Source of the DNA: Microcosmobacter mediterraneus
GTDB taxonomy: Bacteria > Bacteroidota > Bacteroidia > Flavobacteriales > Flavobacteriaceae
Length of the DNA stretch: 64,000 bases
NCBI RefSeq assembly: GCF_031846265.1
Contig: NZ_JAVRIA010000002.1
Location: 62,001 to 126,000 of the forward strand
Direction: 5' to 3'
This document shows, one piece after another, positions 45,837 to 52,730 of this stretch. The number at the start of each line of letters is the position of its first letter. The first letter of the stretch is position 1. Under the pieces are notes generated by a model. It saw nothing but the letters and a program-made list of their open reading frames with translations. It was not told the origin of the DNA and made no database searches. Made by a program: the position numbers and the translations under genes.

Positions 45837-46511
45837 TTACAGAATGTAAGTAATAAGACCAATTTTAATAGTGCTTAAATCTAAAGGTTCATTATTCAAG
45901 GTTGCCATGTTATCAAAAATAGGATTTAAGCCATAATACAAATGCAAATTAAAAGTAGAGTAACCAACACTTAACGTTAAGCCATATTGTAAGCGTTCAA
46001 AATTAGGATTAGAGGTATCTATATCACCAAGGCTTCCTCTAAATTTTGAAGTACCATGTAGTAAATATCCTAATTTAAAGCCACTGTAAATTCTCCAAAA
46101 TTTAAACGATTCAGCATCAGAACTTCGCCATCTAATTTCAAAAGGGACTTCTACTAGATAGGTTGTAAACTTATTTTTAGTAAACGAATCTGTGGTTTCA
46201 TCTATAGTATTGTATTGAAAACCATTAATCGTTTCTGAAATTAACATATTGTTATTATAGGAGTTGGAAGAGAGACCCAAACCCAAACCCAAAGCCCAAG
46301 TTCTTTTTTTATTAATAGGAAAATCTCTTATAAAACCTAGATGAAATCCTGTAGAAAAACCACGTTGAGCTATATCATTAGGTTTGTTATTTAATAGGTT
46401 ATAGGTAGCTGAAAAATAGAATTGATCTTCTCTATATTGATTATCGAGAGACGTTTGACCAATAAGGAATAATGGGGAAAAAAGTAATATATAGTTTTTG
46501 GCTTTATACAT
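45837..46511 (-). CDS. PorT-like outer-membrane beta-barrel protein
   Basis: The 224-residue product has a short signal peptide (ending LIGQ) and strands typical of an 8-strand barrel: FYFSATYNLL, WALGLGLGLSS and FKLGYLLHGTSKF, ending in IGLITYIL. It resembles the PorT / outer-membrane beta-barrel family, whose PorT members help type IX secretion, but short barrels of this type are hard to tell apart. It follows the ExbB/ExbD operon on the same strand, after a terminator-like hairpin. Confidence 0.65.
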   Translation of the reverse strand: MYKAKNYILLFSPLFLIGQTSLDNQYREDQFYFSATYNLLNNKPNDIAQRGFSTGFHLGFIRDFPINKKRTWALGLGLGLSSNSYNNNMLISETINGFQYNTIDETTDSFTKNKFTTYLVEVPFEIRWRSSDAESFKFWRIYSGFKLGYLLHGTSKFRGSLGDIDTSNPNFERLQYGLTLSVGYSTFNLHLYYGLNPIFDNMATLNNEPLDLSTIKIGLITYIL

Positions 46512-46525
46512 AGTGTAAAAATAAC

Positions 46526-46554
46526 AAAGCGTTATGAAAATTTCATAACGCTTT
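46526..46554. terminator. Terminator of the exb operon
   Basis: A perfect 14-bp stem (46526-46539 and 46541-46554, one-base loop) lies between the last ExbD gene and the PorT-like gene. T-rich sequence follows on the minus strand. Confidence 0.75.
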
Positions 46555-46594
46555 AAATTTATAATAAATTAAGAACTAGAATCTAGTACTTCTA

Positions 46595-47065
46595 CTAATT
46601 CTCTACGTCTCCAATACCAGTAACATACATTACTTTAAGTGCATTGATTTTACGTAATTCTTGTTTTACATCAGAGACTAAACCTGCATTTGCTTCTTTA
46701 TCAACTTTTAATGCAACAACAAATCTATCTCGTAAATCTTCATTTATCTTTTCTCGTGCTTCTGTAATGGCTGTTTGAACAGATTCTAAATTTGTAAACT
46801 TATCATTTATTTGAATACGTGCCTCTTTACCATATCTACTTTGATAACGATCACTTGGTTTTCCCATATAAATAAACGTTGTACGATCTTTCTTTAGCTT
46901 CTCTACTTGATTAGCAGTTGGTAAATCGTTTTCAACTAACAAATTATTATCGCGCATTACTGTAGCTACCATAAAGAAGAATAATAACATAAATACAATA
47001 TCTGGTAAAGATGCTGTAGAAATAGCAGGTAAATCTCCTTTTTTCTTATTTTTAAATTTTGACAT
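46595..47065 (-). CDS. exbD: ExbD-family biopolymer transport protein (second copy)
   Basis: The 156-residue protein has a short cytoplasmic N-terminus, one membrane helix with the ExbD/TolR motif (IVFMLLFFFMVATVM, with the conserved Asp just before it) and a periplasmic domain. ExbD with ExbB uses proton flow to energise TonB. It lies 14 bp after the first exbD copy in the operon ExbB-4TM-ExbD-ExbD. Confidence 0.9.
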   Translation of the reverse strand: MSKFKNKKKGDLPAISTASLPDIVFMLLFFFMVATVMRDNNLLVENDLPTANQVEKLKKDRTTFIYMGKPSDRYQSRYGKEARIQINDKFTNLESVQTAITEAREKINEDLRDRFVVALKVDKEANAGLVSDVKQELRKINALKVMYVTGIGDVEN

Positions 47066-47079
47066 AGTGCTACCTTTTA

Positions 47080-47694
47080 TTAATTCTTTTTAGGTTCTGC
47101 TTCAGATAATTTAAGAGGATACATTAACTTAATAGTTTCTATTTGTTTATTAAGTTTTTCATCTTTCTTAAACTGATTCTTTTCTTTCTGAGCTAACATC
47201 TCGTCCATAGTGGTGCCGTATAATCTCTCAGCCTCTCTATTTCTTAAAAAGTTATATGCTGCTACTAATTCATTTTGGACAGCAATATATTTTCCATACG
47301 ATGTTTCTCTATCATGTTGCATAGAAATAATAGCTTTGTCTGGATGATCTGATGATTCTGGGTCTCGTTTTCCTTTACAGTAATCACAAGATTTGCCATC
47401 TGCATTTTGTCCTCCACCATTATCTAAAAATTCTATAGCTGCTTCTCTAAGATCTTTAACCTCCATTGGAGCATCTTCAACAAGTAATTGATCGTTTCTG
47501 TTTAGAAGTACGATAAAAAGATTTTTTTCTTTAATAACGACTTCATCATCATTAGGCGGTTCAATAGGTGGTAAGCTTCTTAGGATTCCTTTATCTTTTT
47601 CAATTGTAGTTGTTACAAGAAAAAAGATAAGGAGTAAGAATGCTATATCAGCCATCGATCCTGCGTTTACTTCTGGTGCTGATCGTTTTGCCAT
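47080..47694 (-). CDS. exbD: ExbD-family biopolymer transport protein (first copy)
   Basis: The 204-residue protein has the ExbD helix (MADIAFLLLIFFLVTTTI, with Asp). It is longer than the usual 130-150 residues because its periplasmic part carries an insertion with CDYCKGKRDPESSDH, a CxxC pair that could be a redox or metal site. The C-terminal 40 residues are Lys/Glu-rich. It is followed by a second ExbD and preceded by a four-helix protein. Confidence 0.9.
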   Translation of the reverse strand: MAKRSAPEVNAGSMADIAFLLLIFFLVTTTIEKDKGILRSLPPIEPPNDDEVVIKEKNLFIVLLNRNDQLLVEDAPMEVKDLREAAIEFLDNGGGQNADGKSCDYCKGKRDPESSDHPDKAIISMQHDRETSYGKYIAVQNELVAAYNFLRNREAERLYGTTMDEMLAQKEKNQFKKDEKLNKQIETIKLMYPLKLSEAEPKKN

Positions 47695-47700
47695 ACTCTA

Positions 47701-48159
47701 TTATTTACTAATCATTTTCTTAACACCAGAGAAGATCATTGCTCCTACTGCTCCAAATATTAGAACATAAAATGCAACTAAACCTGCACCAACCATTTGT
47801 GATTGTCCTTCTGAAGCAAACATTCCTTCTTCTCCTAAGGCATATTGTCTTGTATCTCCTCCTGAGACCATATAAGATATCAATAGTACAGCTGCAAATA
47901 AACCAACGCCTATTAATGTACTTTTCAATGATTTAGGATTTGCAAATAAATTTTTAAGTACAAAACCTAACACTAATAATAATACTAATCCTAATATGAT
48001 ATATGCGATAATAGCAAATGGTTCTACTAACGCAGTATCTCCTGCAGCTGCAGCATCCTTTATTGCGTCATCACCTTCTGATATAATTCTAATCAGGCAG
48101 ATAATTCCAACAACACCTAAGAGCGCAGCTATAATTTTAAATATTTTATGTAAACCCAT
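47701..48159 (-). CDS. Four-helix membrane protein of the exb operon
   Basis: This 152-residue protein has four hydrophobic segments, with a loop (SGGDTRQYALGEEGMFASEGQ) facing one side. I do not recognise a named function. It lies between ExbB and ExbD with gaps of 12 and 6 bases, so it probably belongs to the same energy-coupling complex. Similar proteins are common at this spot in Bacteroidota. Confidence 0.75.
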   Translation of the reverse strand: MGLHKIFKIIAALLGVVGIICLIRIISEGDDAIKDAAAAGDTALVEPFAIIAYIILGLVLLLVLGFVLKNLFANPKSLKSTLIGVGLFAAVLLISYMVSGGDTRQYALGEEGMFASEGQSQMVGAGLVAFYVLIFGAVGAMIFSGVKKMISK

Positions 48160-48171
48160 AATTGTTACGTA

Positions 48172-48933
48172 TTATTTTTTGTGCTTTACTAATAAGTCCA
48201 TCAAAGAGATAGACGCATCTTCCATATCGTTAACTATACTATCAATTTTTGCAATGATATAGTTATAGAAGATTTGTAAAATAATGGCAACAATAAGACC
48301 AAATACAGTTGTTAAAAGTGCTACTTTAATACCACCAGCTACTAAAGATGGTTGCATATCTCCTGCTGCTTGGATTTTATCAAAGGCTTGGATCATACCA
48401 ATTACTGTACCCATGAATCCTAACATTGGTGCTAAGGCAATAAATAAAGAAATCCAAGATACGTTTTTCTCTAATTGTCCCATTTGCACACCACCATAAG
48501 CTACAACAGCTTTTTCTGCAGCGTCAATGTCTTCGTCTGCTCTATCCAAACCTTGGTAAAAAATAGAAGCAACAGGTCCTTTTGTATTTCTACAAACTTC
48601 TTTTGCAGCTTCAACACCACCAGAGTTTAACGCGTCTTCTACGTTAGCAATTAATTTCTTAGAGTTAGACGTGGATAAGTTTAAAAAGATAATTCTTTCA
48701 ATAGCAATTGCTAATCCAAGAATTAAACATAATAATACAATTCCCATGAATCCTGGTCCACCCTCAATAAAACGCTTTTTTAATTCTTGATGAAATCCAA
48801 GGTTTTCTGCCGCAGCTTCTTCTTGAATTACAGTTGTTGTAGTTGTTGTTGCAGATGCTGTTAAAGCATTAGCATTAACGTTTCCGAATGCCATACAACT
48901 TACGATGGCAAGGATTGAAAATAATCTTTTCAT
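48172..48933 (-). CDS. exbB: ExbB/TolQ/MotA-family proton channel protein
   Basis: The 253-residue protein has a first segment like a signal peptide (ending NVNANA), then a Thr-rich stretch, a helix at about residues 58-80, and the MotA/TolQ/ExbB core (LFIALAPMLGFMGTVIGMIQAF, and later VALLTTVFGLIVAI). It drives proton-powered TonB or Tol-type systems with ExbD. It is the first gene of the leftward exb operon. Confidence 0.92.
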   Translation of the reverse strand: MKRLFSILAIVSCMAFGNVNANALTASATTTTTTVIQEEAAAENLGFHQELKKRFIEGGPGFMGIVLLCLILGLAIAIERIIFLNLSTSNSKKLIANVEDALNSGGVEAAKEVCRNTKGPVASIFYQGLDRADEDIDAAEKAVVAYGGVQMGQLEKNVSWISLFIALAPMLGFMGTVIGMIQAFDKIQAAGDMQPSLVAGGIKVALLTTVFGLIVAIILQIFYNYIIAKIDSIVNDMEDASISLMDLLVKHKK

Positions 48934-49088
48934 TGTTCTTAATCTTAATTTTATTAGTTAAAGTGTTAAAGATAAAAAAAAAATGTTACCAAAAGTTAAA
49001 TTTTAACGCCTAAACACAAGCTTTGTATACTTAATGTAACAACTTACAACTTAGATGTTATGCATTAACCTTATAACCTCTTTTTTAG

Positions 49089-49177
49089 CAGAGAGGAAGG
49101 GATTCGAACCCTCGATCCCGCTTTAGCGGGATACACACTTTCCAGGCGTGCGCCTTCGACCGCTCGGCCACCTCTCT
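49089..49177 (-). tRNA. tRNA-Ser (GGA anticodon)
   Basis: On the minus strand the acceptor stem AGAGAGG/CCTCTCT, the D arm, an anticodon loop CTGGAAA (anticodon GGA, reading UCC and UCU), a long variable arm TATCCCGCTAAAGCGGGATC and the T arm GAGGGTTCGAATCCCTT form a complete 89-nt class II tRNA. The 3' CCA is not encoded. It is flanked by exbB upstream and ansA downstream, without sign of an integrated element. Confidence 0.95.
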
Positions 49178-49248
49178 AAAATGCCTTTTATAAATGGCGT
49201 GTGAATTAACAAAAAAATAATTAAATGATAAAATAATTAATTCTGAAT

Positions 49249-50271
49249 TTAAGACAACTCGCCTCTTAAAGAAGTTTCGAAGATAGTTTTAAACGTTTTG
49301 GATGATATGCCTTCACCCAACATATACATAAGTTTTGTTATTGCTGCTTCTGTAGTAATATCTTTCCCAGAAATAACACCTATAGATTTTAATCGTGTAC
49401 TGGTTTCGTACTGTCCCATTTCAACACTTCCGCCAGAACATTGTGTTACATTTATGATATGGATACCTCTTTTAATAGCGTCTTTTAACAACTCAATAAA
49501 CCAATCTTCGGAAGAACAATTACCTGCTCCGTAGGTTTCTATAATAACACCTCTTAATTCTTCTATAGTTAGGATACTTTCAATAACCTTGGAATTGACT
49601 CCAGGAAACAACTTTACTATAGCAACATTGGTGTTGAGTTTTTTTCTAACACTTAAGTGTTTTCTGGTTTTAGGTTTTAAAAGTGCCTCTTTATTAATTT
49701 TTATATGAACTCCTGATTCAGCAAGGTGAGGATAATTTAGAGACTCAAAAGCTTCGAAGTGTTCAGCGTTTATTTTTGTAGTTCTGTTACCTCTATATAA
49801 TTTGTATTCAAAATACAAGCATACCTCTTTTATTATAGGTTTACCATAATGCTGTAAACTTGCCATTTGTATTGAGGTAATTAAATTTTCTTTAGCATCT
49901 GTCCTAAGATCTCCTATTGGTAACTGTGATCCTGTAAATATTACTGGTTTGGATAAATGCTCTAACATAAAACTTAATGCAGATGCAGAATAGCTCATAG
50001 TATCGCTACCATGTAATACTACAAAACCATCAAATTTATAATAATCATCTTCAATAATATTTGCAAGCATTATCCAATACTCATAATTCATATTAGAGGA
50101 GTCTATTGGATTTGCAAATGAGACCGTTTCTATATTACAGTCTAGTAATTGTAGCTCCGGAATCTTTTTTATAAGATTAGAAAAATCAAATGCTTTTAAG
50201 GCTGTTGTGATTGGATCTTTTATCATCCCAATTGTGCCACCTGTATAAATTAAAAGAATGTTTGGGTTCAT
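49249..50271 (-). CDS. ansA: L-asparaginase, type I
   Basis: The 340-residue protein has the first catalytic threonine motif YTGGTIGM and the second motif VVLHGSDTM with Thr and Asp. It hydrolyses asparagine to aspartate and ammonia. It has no signal peptide, so it is the cytoplasmic form. It starts one base after tatD ends, making a two-gene operon. It is the third asparaginase-type enzyme in this window. Confidence 0.93.
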   Translation of the reverse strand: MNPNILLIYTGGTIGMIKDPITTALKAFDFSNLIKKIPELQLLDCNIETVSFANPIDSSNMNYEYWIMLANIIEDDYYKFDGFVVLHGSDTMSYSASALSFMLEHLSKPVIFTGSQLPIGDLRTDAKENLITSIQMASLQHYGKPIIKEVCLYFEYKLYRGNRTTKINAEHFEAFESLNYPHLAESGVHIKINKEALLKPKTRKHLSVRKKLNTNVAIVKLFPGVNSKVIESILTIEELRGVIIETYGAGNCSSEDWFIELLKDAIKRGIHIINVTQCSGGSVEMGQYETSTRLKSIGVISGKDITTEAAITKLMYMLGEGISSKTFKTIFETSLRGELS

Positions 50272-50272
50272 A

Positions 50273-51043
50273 TTATATCTTAAAGATTGCTTTAGAGTTT
50301 TGAGTAGTTACCTCAGCAATTTCATCTTCAGATTTATTATATAAAGCGGATAATTTCTCTAAAACTTTGCTAATATAGGCACTTTCATTTCGTTTACCTC
50401 TGTATGGTTTTGGTGCTAAGTAAGGTGAGTCTGTTTCTAAAACAATATGCTTTAAATCTATCTCATTAATGAACTGATCAATTTTACCATTCTTAAATGT
50501 AACAACACCACCAATTCCTAATAACATATTAAAAGAAATAGCACGTTCAGCTTGTTTTTTTGTTCCAGTAAAACAATGAAAAATACCAAAAAGCTTGTCA
50601 TCATTAACCTCCTCTAAAACCTCAAAAATCTCATCAAACGATTCTCTACAATGAATAATAATAGGTAAATTATAAGATTTTGCTAATTCAATCTGAAACT
50701 TAAAAGCCTCTTGTTGAATGTTTAATGTGCTTTTATCCCAATACAAATCAATTCCTATTTCGCCTACAGCACAGAACGATCGTTTGGCAAACCAATTGGC
50801 AACACCTTTTAACTCGTCTTTATAAGTTTCTGGCTTTACGCTCGTTGGATGTAAACCCATCATAAGATGAACATACTCAGGATAATCTTGTTCTAATTGT
50901 AGCATTGCATCAATGTGCGTAGAATCTATAGCAGGAATAAAAAATCTTGTGACACCTTCATTAAAAGCACGTTGCATCATATCATATCTGTCTTCATTAA
51001 AGGCATCACTGTAAAGATGTGTATGTGTATCTGTAATTATCAT
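50273..51043 (-). CDS. tatD: TatD-family metal-dependent hydrolase
   Basis: The 256-residue protein starts best at the ATG at 51043 (MIITDTHTHLYSD), because the first metal motif THTH must be near the N-terminus. An in-frame ATG at 51103 would overlap the divergent protease gene. Other TatD motifs are GEIGIDLYWDK, PIIIHCRES, GIFHCFTG and LETDSPYLAP. The family comprises 3'-5' exonucleases and related metal hydrolases. It is co-transcribed with ansA. Confidence 0.93.
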   Translation of the reverse strand: MIITDTHTHLYSDAFNEDRYDMMQRAFNEGVTRFFIPAIDSTHIDAMLQLEQDYPEYVHLMMGLHPTSVKPETYKDELKGVANWFAKRSFCAVGEIGIDLYWDKSTLNIQQEAFKFQIELAKSYNLPIIIHCRESFDEIFEVLEEVNDDKLFGIFHCFTGTKKQAERAISFNMLLGIGGVVTFKNGKIDQFINEIDLKHIVLETDSPYLAPKPYRGKRNESAYISKVLEKLSALYNKSEDEIAEVTTQNSKAIFKI

Positions 51044-51069
51044 GCCGTAAAAATAAGTGAATATCCTCT

Positions 51070-51077
51070 TATATTTG
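51070..51077 (+). promoter_or_regulatory. -7 box of the aspartic protease promoter
   Basis: TATATTTG fits TAnnTTTG and lies 14 bp before the start codon at 51092, so the mRNA leader would be about 8 nt, nearly leaderless. Confidence 0.55.
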
Positions 51078-51091
51078 TATAAAATTAAAAG

Positions 51092-51529
51092 ATGCTCCTT
51101 CAAGAATTTCTACTTAGCCAAGGCTACACTAAAGTAAAACTTCACCTTACTAAAACCAATCATTTCGAAATCATAGCAAGAATAAATGGTTATAAAGGCT
51201 TATTTATTTTAGATACAGGAGCATCGAGTTCTTGCGTAGGTTTTGAAGCTGTTGAGACCTTTAATCTTTTAGTCGAAGATTCTGAAATAAGAGCTGTTGG
51301 CGCAGGAGATTCTAATATGCCAACACAGATTTCTAAACGCAATAAAGTAAAGATAGGTAAGTGGAAAAAAGATAAGGTAGTGCTGGTTTTATTTAATCTA
51401 ATCCATGTTAACCAAGGCCTTATAAAACACAAGTCTAATCCTGTAGATGGTATAATTGGTGCTGATATTCTAAAAAAAGGGAAAGCGGTTATTGATTATC
51501 AGAAAAAATATCTTTATTTAAAATTGTAG
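51092..51529 (+). CDS. Retropepsin-like aspartic protease
   Basis: This 145-residue single-domain protein has the motif GLFILDTGASSSCVG, the catalytic DTGA triad of retropepsin-like proteases, and a later GIIGADIL that is typical of the same fold. It has one DTGA, so it must dimerise to be active. There is no signal peptide. It is divergent from tatD, and the orphan regulator at 51579 follows after 49 bp. Its target is unknown. Confidence 0.85.
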   Translation: MLLQEFLLSQGYTKVKLHLTKTNHFEIIARINGYKGLFILDTGASSSCVGFEAVETFNLLVEDSEIRAVGAGDSNMPTQISKRNKVKIGKWKKDKVVLVLFNLIHVNQGLIKHKSNPVDGIIGADILKKGKAVIDYQKKYLYLKL

Positions 51530-51578
51530 GATTTTTTTTATTCTCATATATTTAATCATCTAACCTAGATTAATAGCT

Positions 51579-52202
51579 ATGGCTCCCTCTATAATCATTG
51601 CAGATGATCATCCACTTATACTTAAAGGACTTAAAGAATTTCTTATTGAAAAAGGATATGCCATAGAAGCATCTGCAGCAGATGGTAAAACAGCACTTAA
51701 ATTTATTGAAACATTAAAGCCAGATATTGCTATACTAGATATACAAATGCCGCATTATACAGGTGTTGAAATTGCCGAGATTTGTAAGGTCAAAAACTAT
51801 AAAACAAAGATTATTATTATAACTTTTGAAAAAGATGAAAACTTATTTAAACAAGCGAAGAATCTAAATATTTATGGTTACGTTTTAAAAGAGTTTGCTT
51901 TAAATGAAATAGAACAATGTATTGAAGCTGTGTTAAAAAATCAATCCTACTTCAGTCCAGATTTATTAAGGCATTTAAAATCCATTCCGTCTTTAAAATC
52001 ATTAGAACAGCTTACTAAAACTGAAAGAAAAGTATTATCTCTTATTGCTAAAAATAAAACAGGTGTAGAAATTGGTGAACTTTTTTCAATATCAACAAGA
52101 ACTGTAGAAAAGCATAAAAGTAATATGATTAAGAAGCTTGGTTTAAATCGTAAACAAAATAGCCTTCTGATTTGGGCAAAAGAACACGAAGAATTTCTTT
52201 AA
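51579..52202 (+). CDS. Orphan NarL/FixJ-family response regulator
   Basis: The 207-residue protein has a receiver domain with DD at residues 9-10 and phospho-acceptor Asp54 in AILDIQMPHY, then a LuxR-type helix-turn-helix (LTKTERKVLSLIAKNKTGVEIGELFSISTRTVEKHKSNMIKKL). No kinase gene is nearby. Just downstream, two copies of a promoter unit with the perfect palindrome TACGTAAAGTTACGTA occur, and these are the best guess for its binding sites. Confidence 0.92.
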   Translation: MAPSIIIADDHPLILKGLKEFLIEKGYAIEASAADGKTALKFIETLKPDIAILDIQMPHYTGVEIAEICKVKNYKTKIIIITFEKDENLFKQAKNLNIYGYVLKEFALNEIEQCIEAVLKNQSYFSPDLLRHLKSIPSLKSLEQLTKTERKVLSLIAKNKTGVEIGELFSISTRTVEKHKSNMIKKLGLNRKQNSLLIWAKEHEEFL

Positions 52203-52231
52203 ACACTATTAGCCAGTCAATTACCTTTTTT

Positions 52232-52286
52232 AAAAATACGTAAAGTTACGTATTGTTTGGTGTAGTCTTTATATGGAATTTTACAT
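52232..52286 (+). promoter_or_regulatory. Palindrome promoter unit A
   Basis: The 16-bp perfect palindrome TACGTAAAGTTACGTA (52237-52252) is followed by 23 nt and the box GAATTTTA (52276-52283), a weak match to TAnnTTTG. The unit repeats almost unchanged at 52385-52440. Only a 12-nt stretch between the conserved blocks differs. Confidence 0.7.
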
Positions 52287-52366
52287 TGTATTTTATTCTT
52301 TATAAGATATAGCTATTAATTTAGGGATTAGCTGGCTCCGGAATTATTATTTCGGAGCCTTTTTTT
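52286..52366 (+). ncRNA. Candidate short RNA after palindrome promoter A
   Basis: No open frame with an ATG is present between promoter unit A and a strong terminator. The terminator stem GGCTCCGGAA/TTTCGGAGCC (52333-52359) is followed by seven Ts. This layout predicts a transcript of about 80 nt that ends in the hairpin. It is inferred from signals only; expression is not shown by the sequence. Confidence 0.5.
52333..52366 (+). terminator. Terminator of the candidate short RNA
   Basis: GGCTCCG (52333-52339) and CGGAGCC (52353-52359) pair perfectly, with further A-T pairs inside, and a T-run follows. Confidence 0.85.
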
Positions 52367-52384
52367 ATTCCTCAGAAATAATTG

Positions 52385-52440
52385 AAAAATACGTAAAGTT
52401 ACGTATTGTTTGGTGTTATTTTTTTCTGGAATTTTACAGT
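52385..52440 (+). promoter_or_regulatory. Palindrome promoter unit B
   Basis: The palindrome at 52390-52405, a 23-nt spacer and GAATTTTA at 52429-52436 repeat unit A exactly in layout. The blocks TTGTTTGGTG and GGAATTTTACA are identical in both. Unit B should drive the 39-residue membrane peptide. Confidence 0.7.
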
Positions 52441-52475
52441 GCTATTAATCAATAAGTCCTCAAAATCGATTAAAC

Positions 52476-52505
52476 AAGCCTTGGATTGTCATTGGTTCAA
52501 GGCTT
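52476..52505 (+). other. Leader hairpin before the small membrane peptide
   Basis: AAGCCTTGGA (52476-52485) pairs with TTCAAGGCTT (52496-52505). It has only a weak T-rich tail, so it may be an attenuator or a second short RNA end rather than a full terminator. Confidence 0.5.
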
Positions 52506-52525
52506 TTAATAAAACATTTGATATT

Positions 52526-52645
52526 ATGAATTCAACAAATAATAATTACGCCAAACCTAATAAGATTTTACTTATTAGTTTAATGATAAGTGCTGCAATC
52601 ATAGTTGCAGCTAATGTATTAGTTAGTTTTTTTAGTTATAGTTAG
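52526..52645 (+). CDS. 39-residue single-pass membrane peptide
   Basis: The ATG at 52526 opens a 39-codon frame: a polar start rich in Asn, then one hydrophobic helix (ILLISLMISAAIIVAANVLVSFF). It is preceded by promoter unit B and a leader hairpin and followed by a bidirectional terminator, so it has its own transcription unit. A longer in-frame start at 52406 would overlap promoter B and is unlikely. The function is unknown; a role as a small membrane effector of the orphan regulator is a guess. Confidence 0.6.
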   Translation: MNSTNNNYAKPNKILLISLMISAAIIVAANVLVSFFSYS

Positions 52646-52690
52646 TTATCCAAAACAAAAAGAACACTTTATTCTCAATGTTTTGAATAA

Positions 52691-52721
52691 AAAAACCCTT
52701 CCAGTTATTGGAAGGGTTTTT
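52691..52721. terminator. Bidirectional terminator between the membrane peptide and rng
   Basis: AAAAACCCTTCC (52691-52702) pairs perfectly with 52710-52721, with a 7-nt loop and A/T runs on both sides. Confidence 0.88.
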
Positions 52722-52730
52722 ATTTGGATA

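Noticed and set aside
49089..49177. tRNA-Ser as an integration site
   Set aside because: No integrase gene and no repeat of the tRNA 3' end is seen nearby.
51044..51103. N-terminal extension of TatD
   Set aside because: It would overlap the start of the divergent protease gene and put the metal motif too far from the N-terminus.
52276..52283. Sigma-54 promoter reading of GGAATTTTACA in units A and B
   Set aside because: The spacing and bases do not fit the GG-n10-GC pattern of -24/-12 promoters.
52406..52645. 79-codon reading frame that includes the small membrane peptide
   Set aside because: The longer start lies at the end of promoter unit B's palindrome and its extra residues run through the promoter and leader hairpin. 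The internal ATG at 52526 is better.
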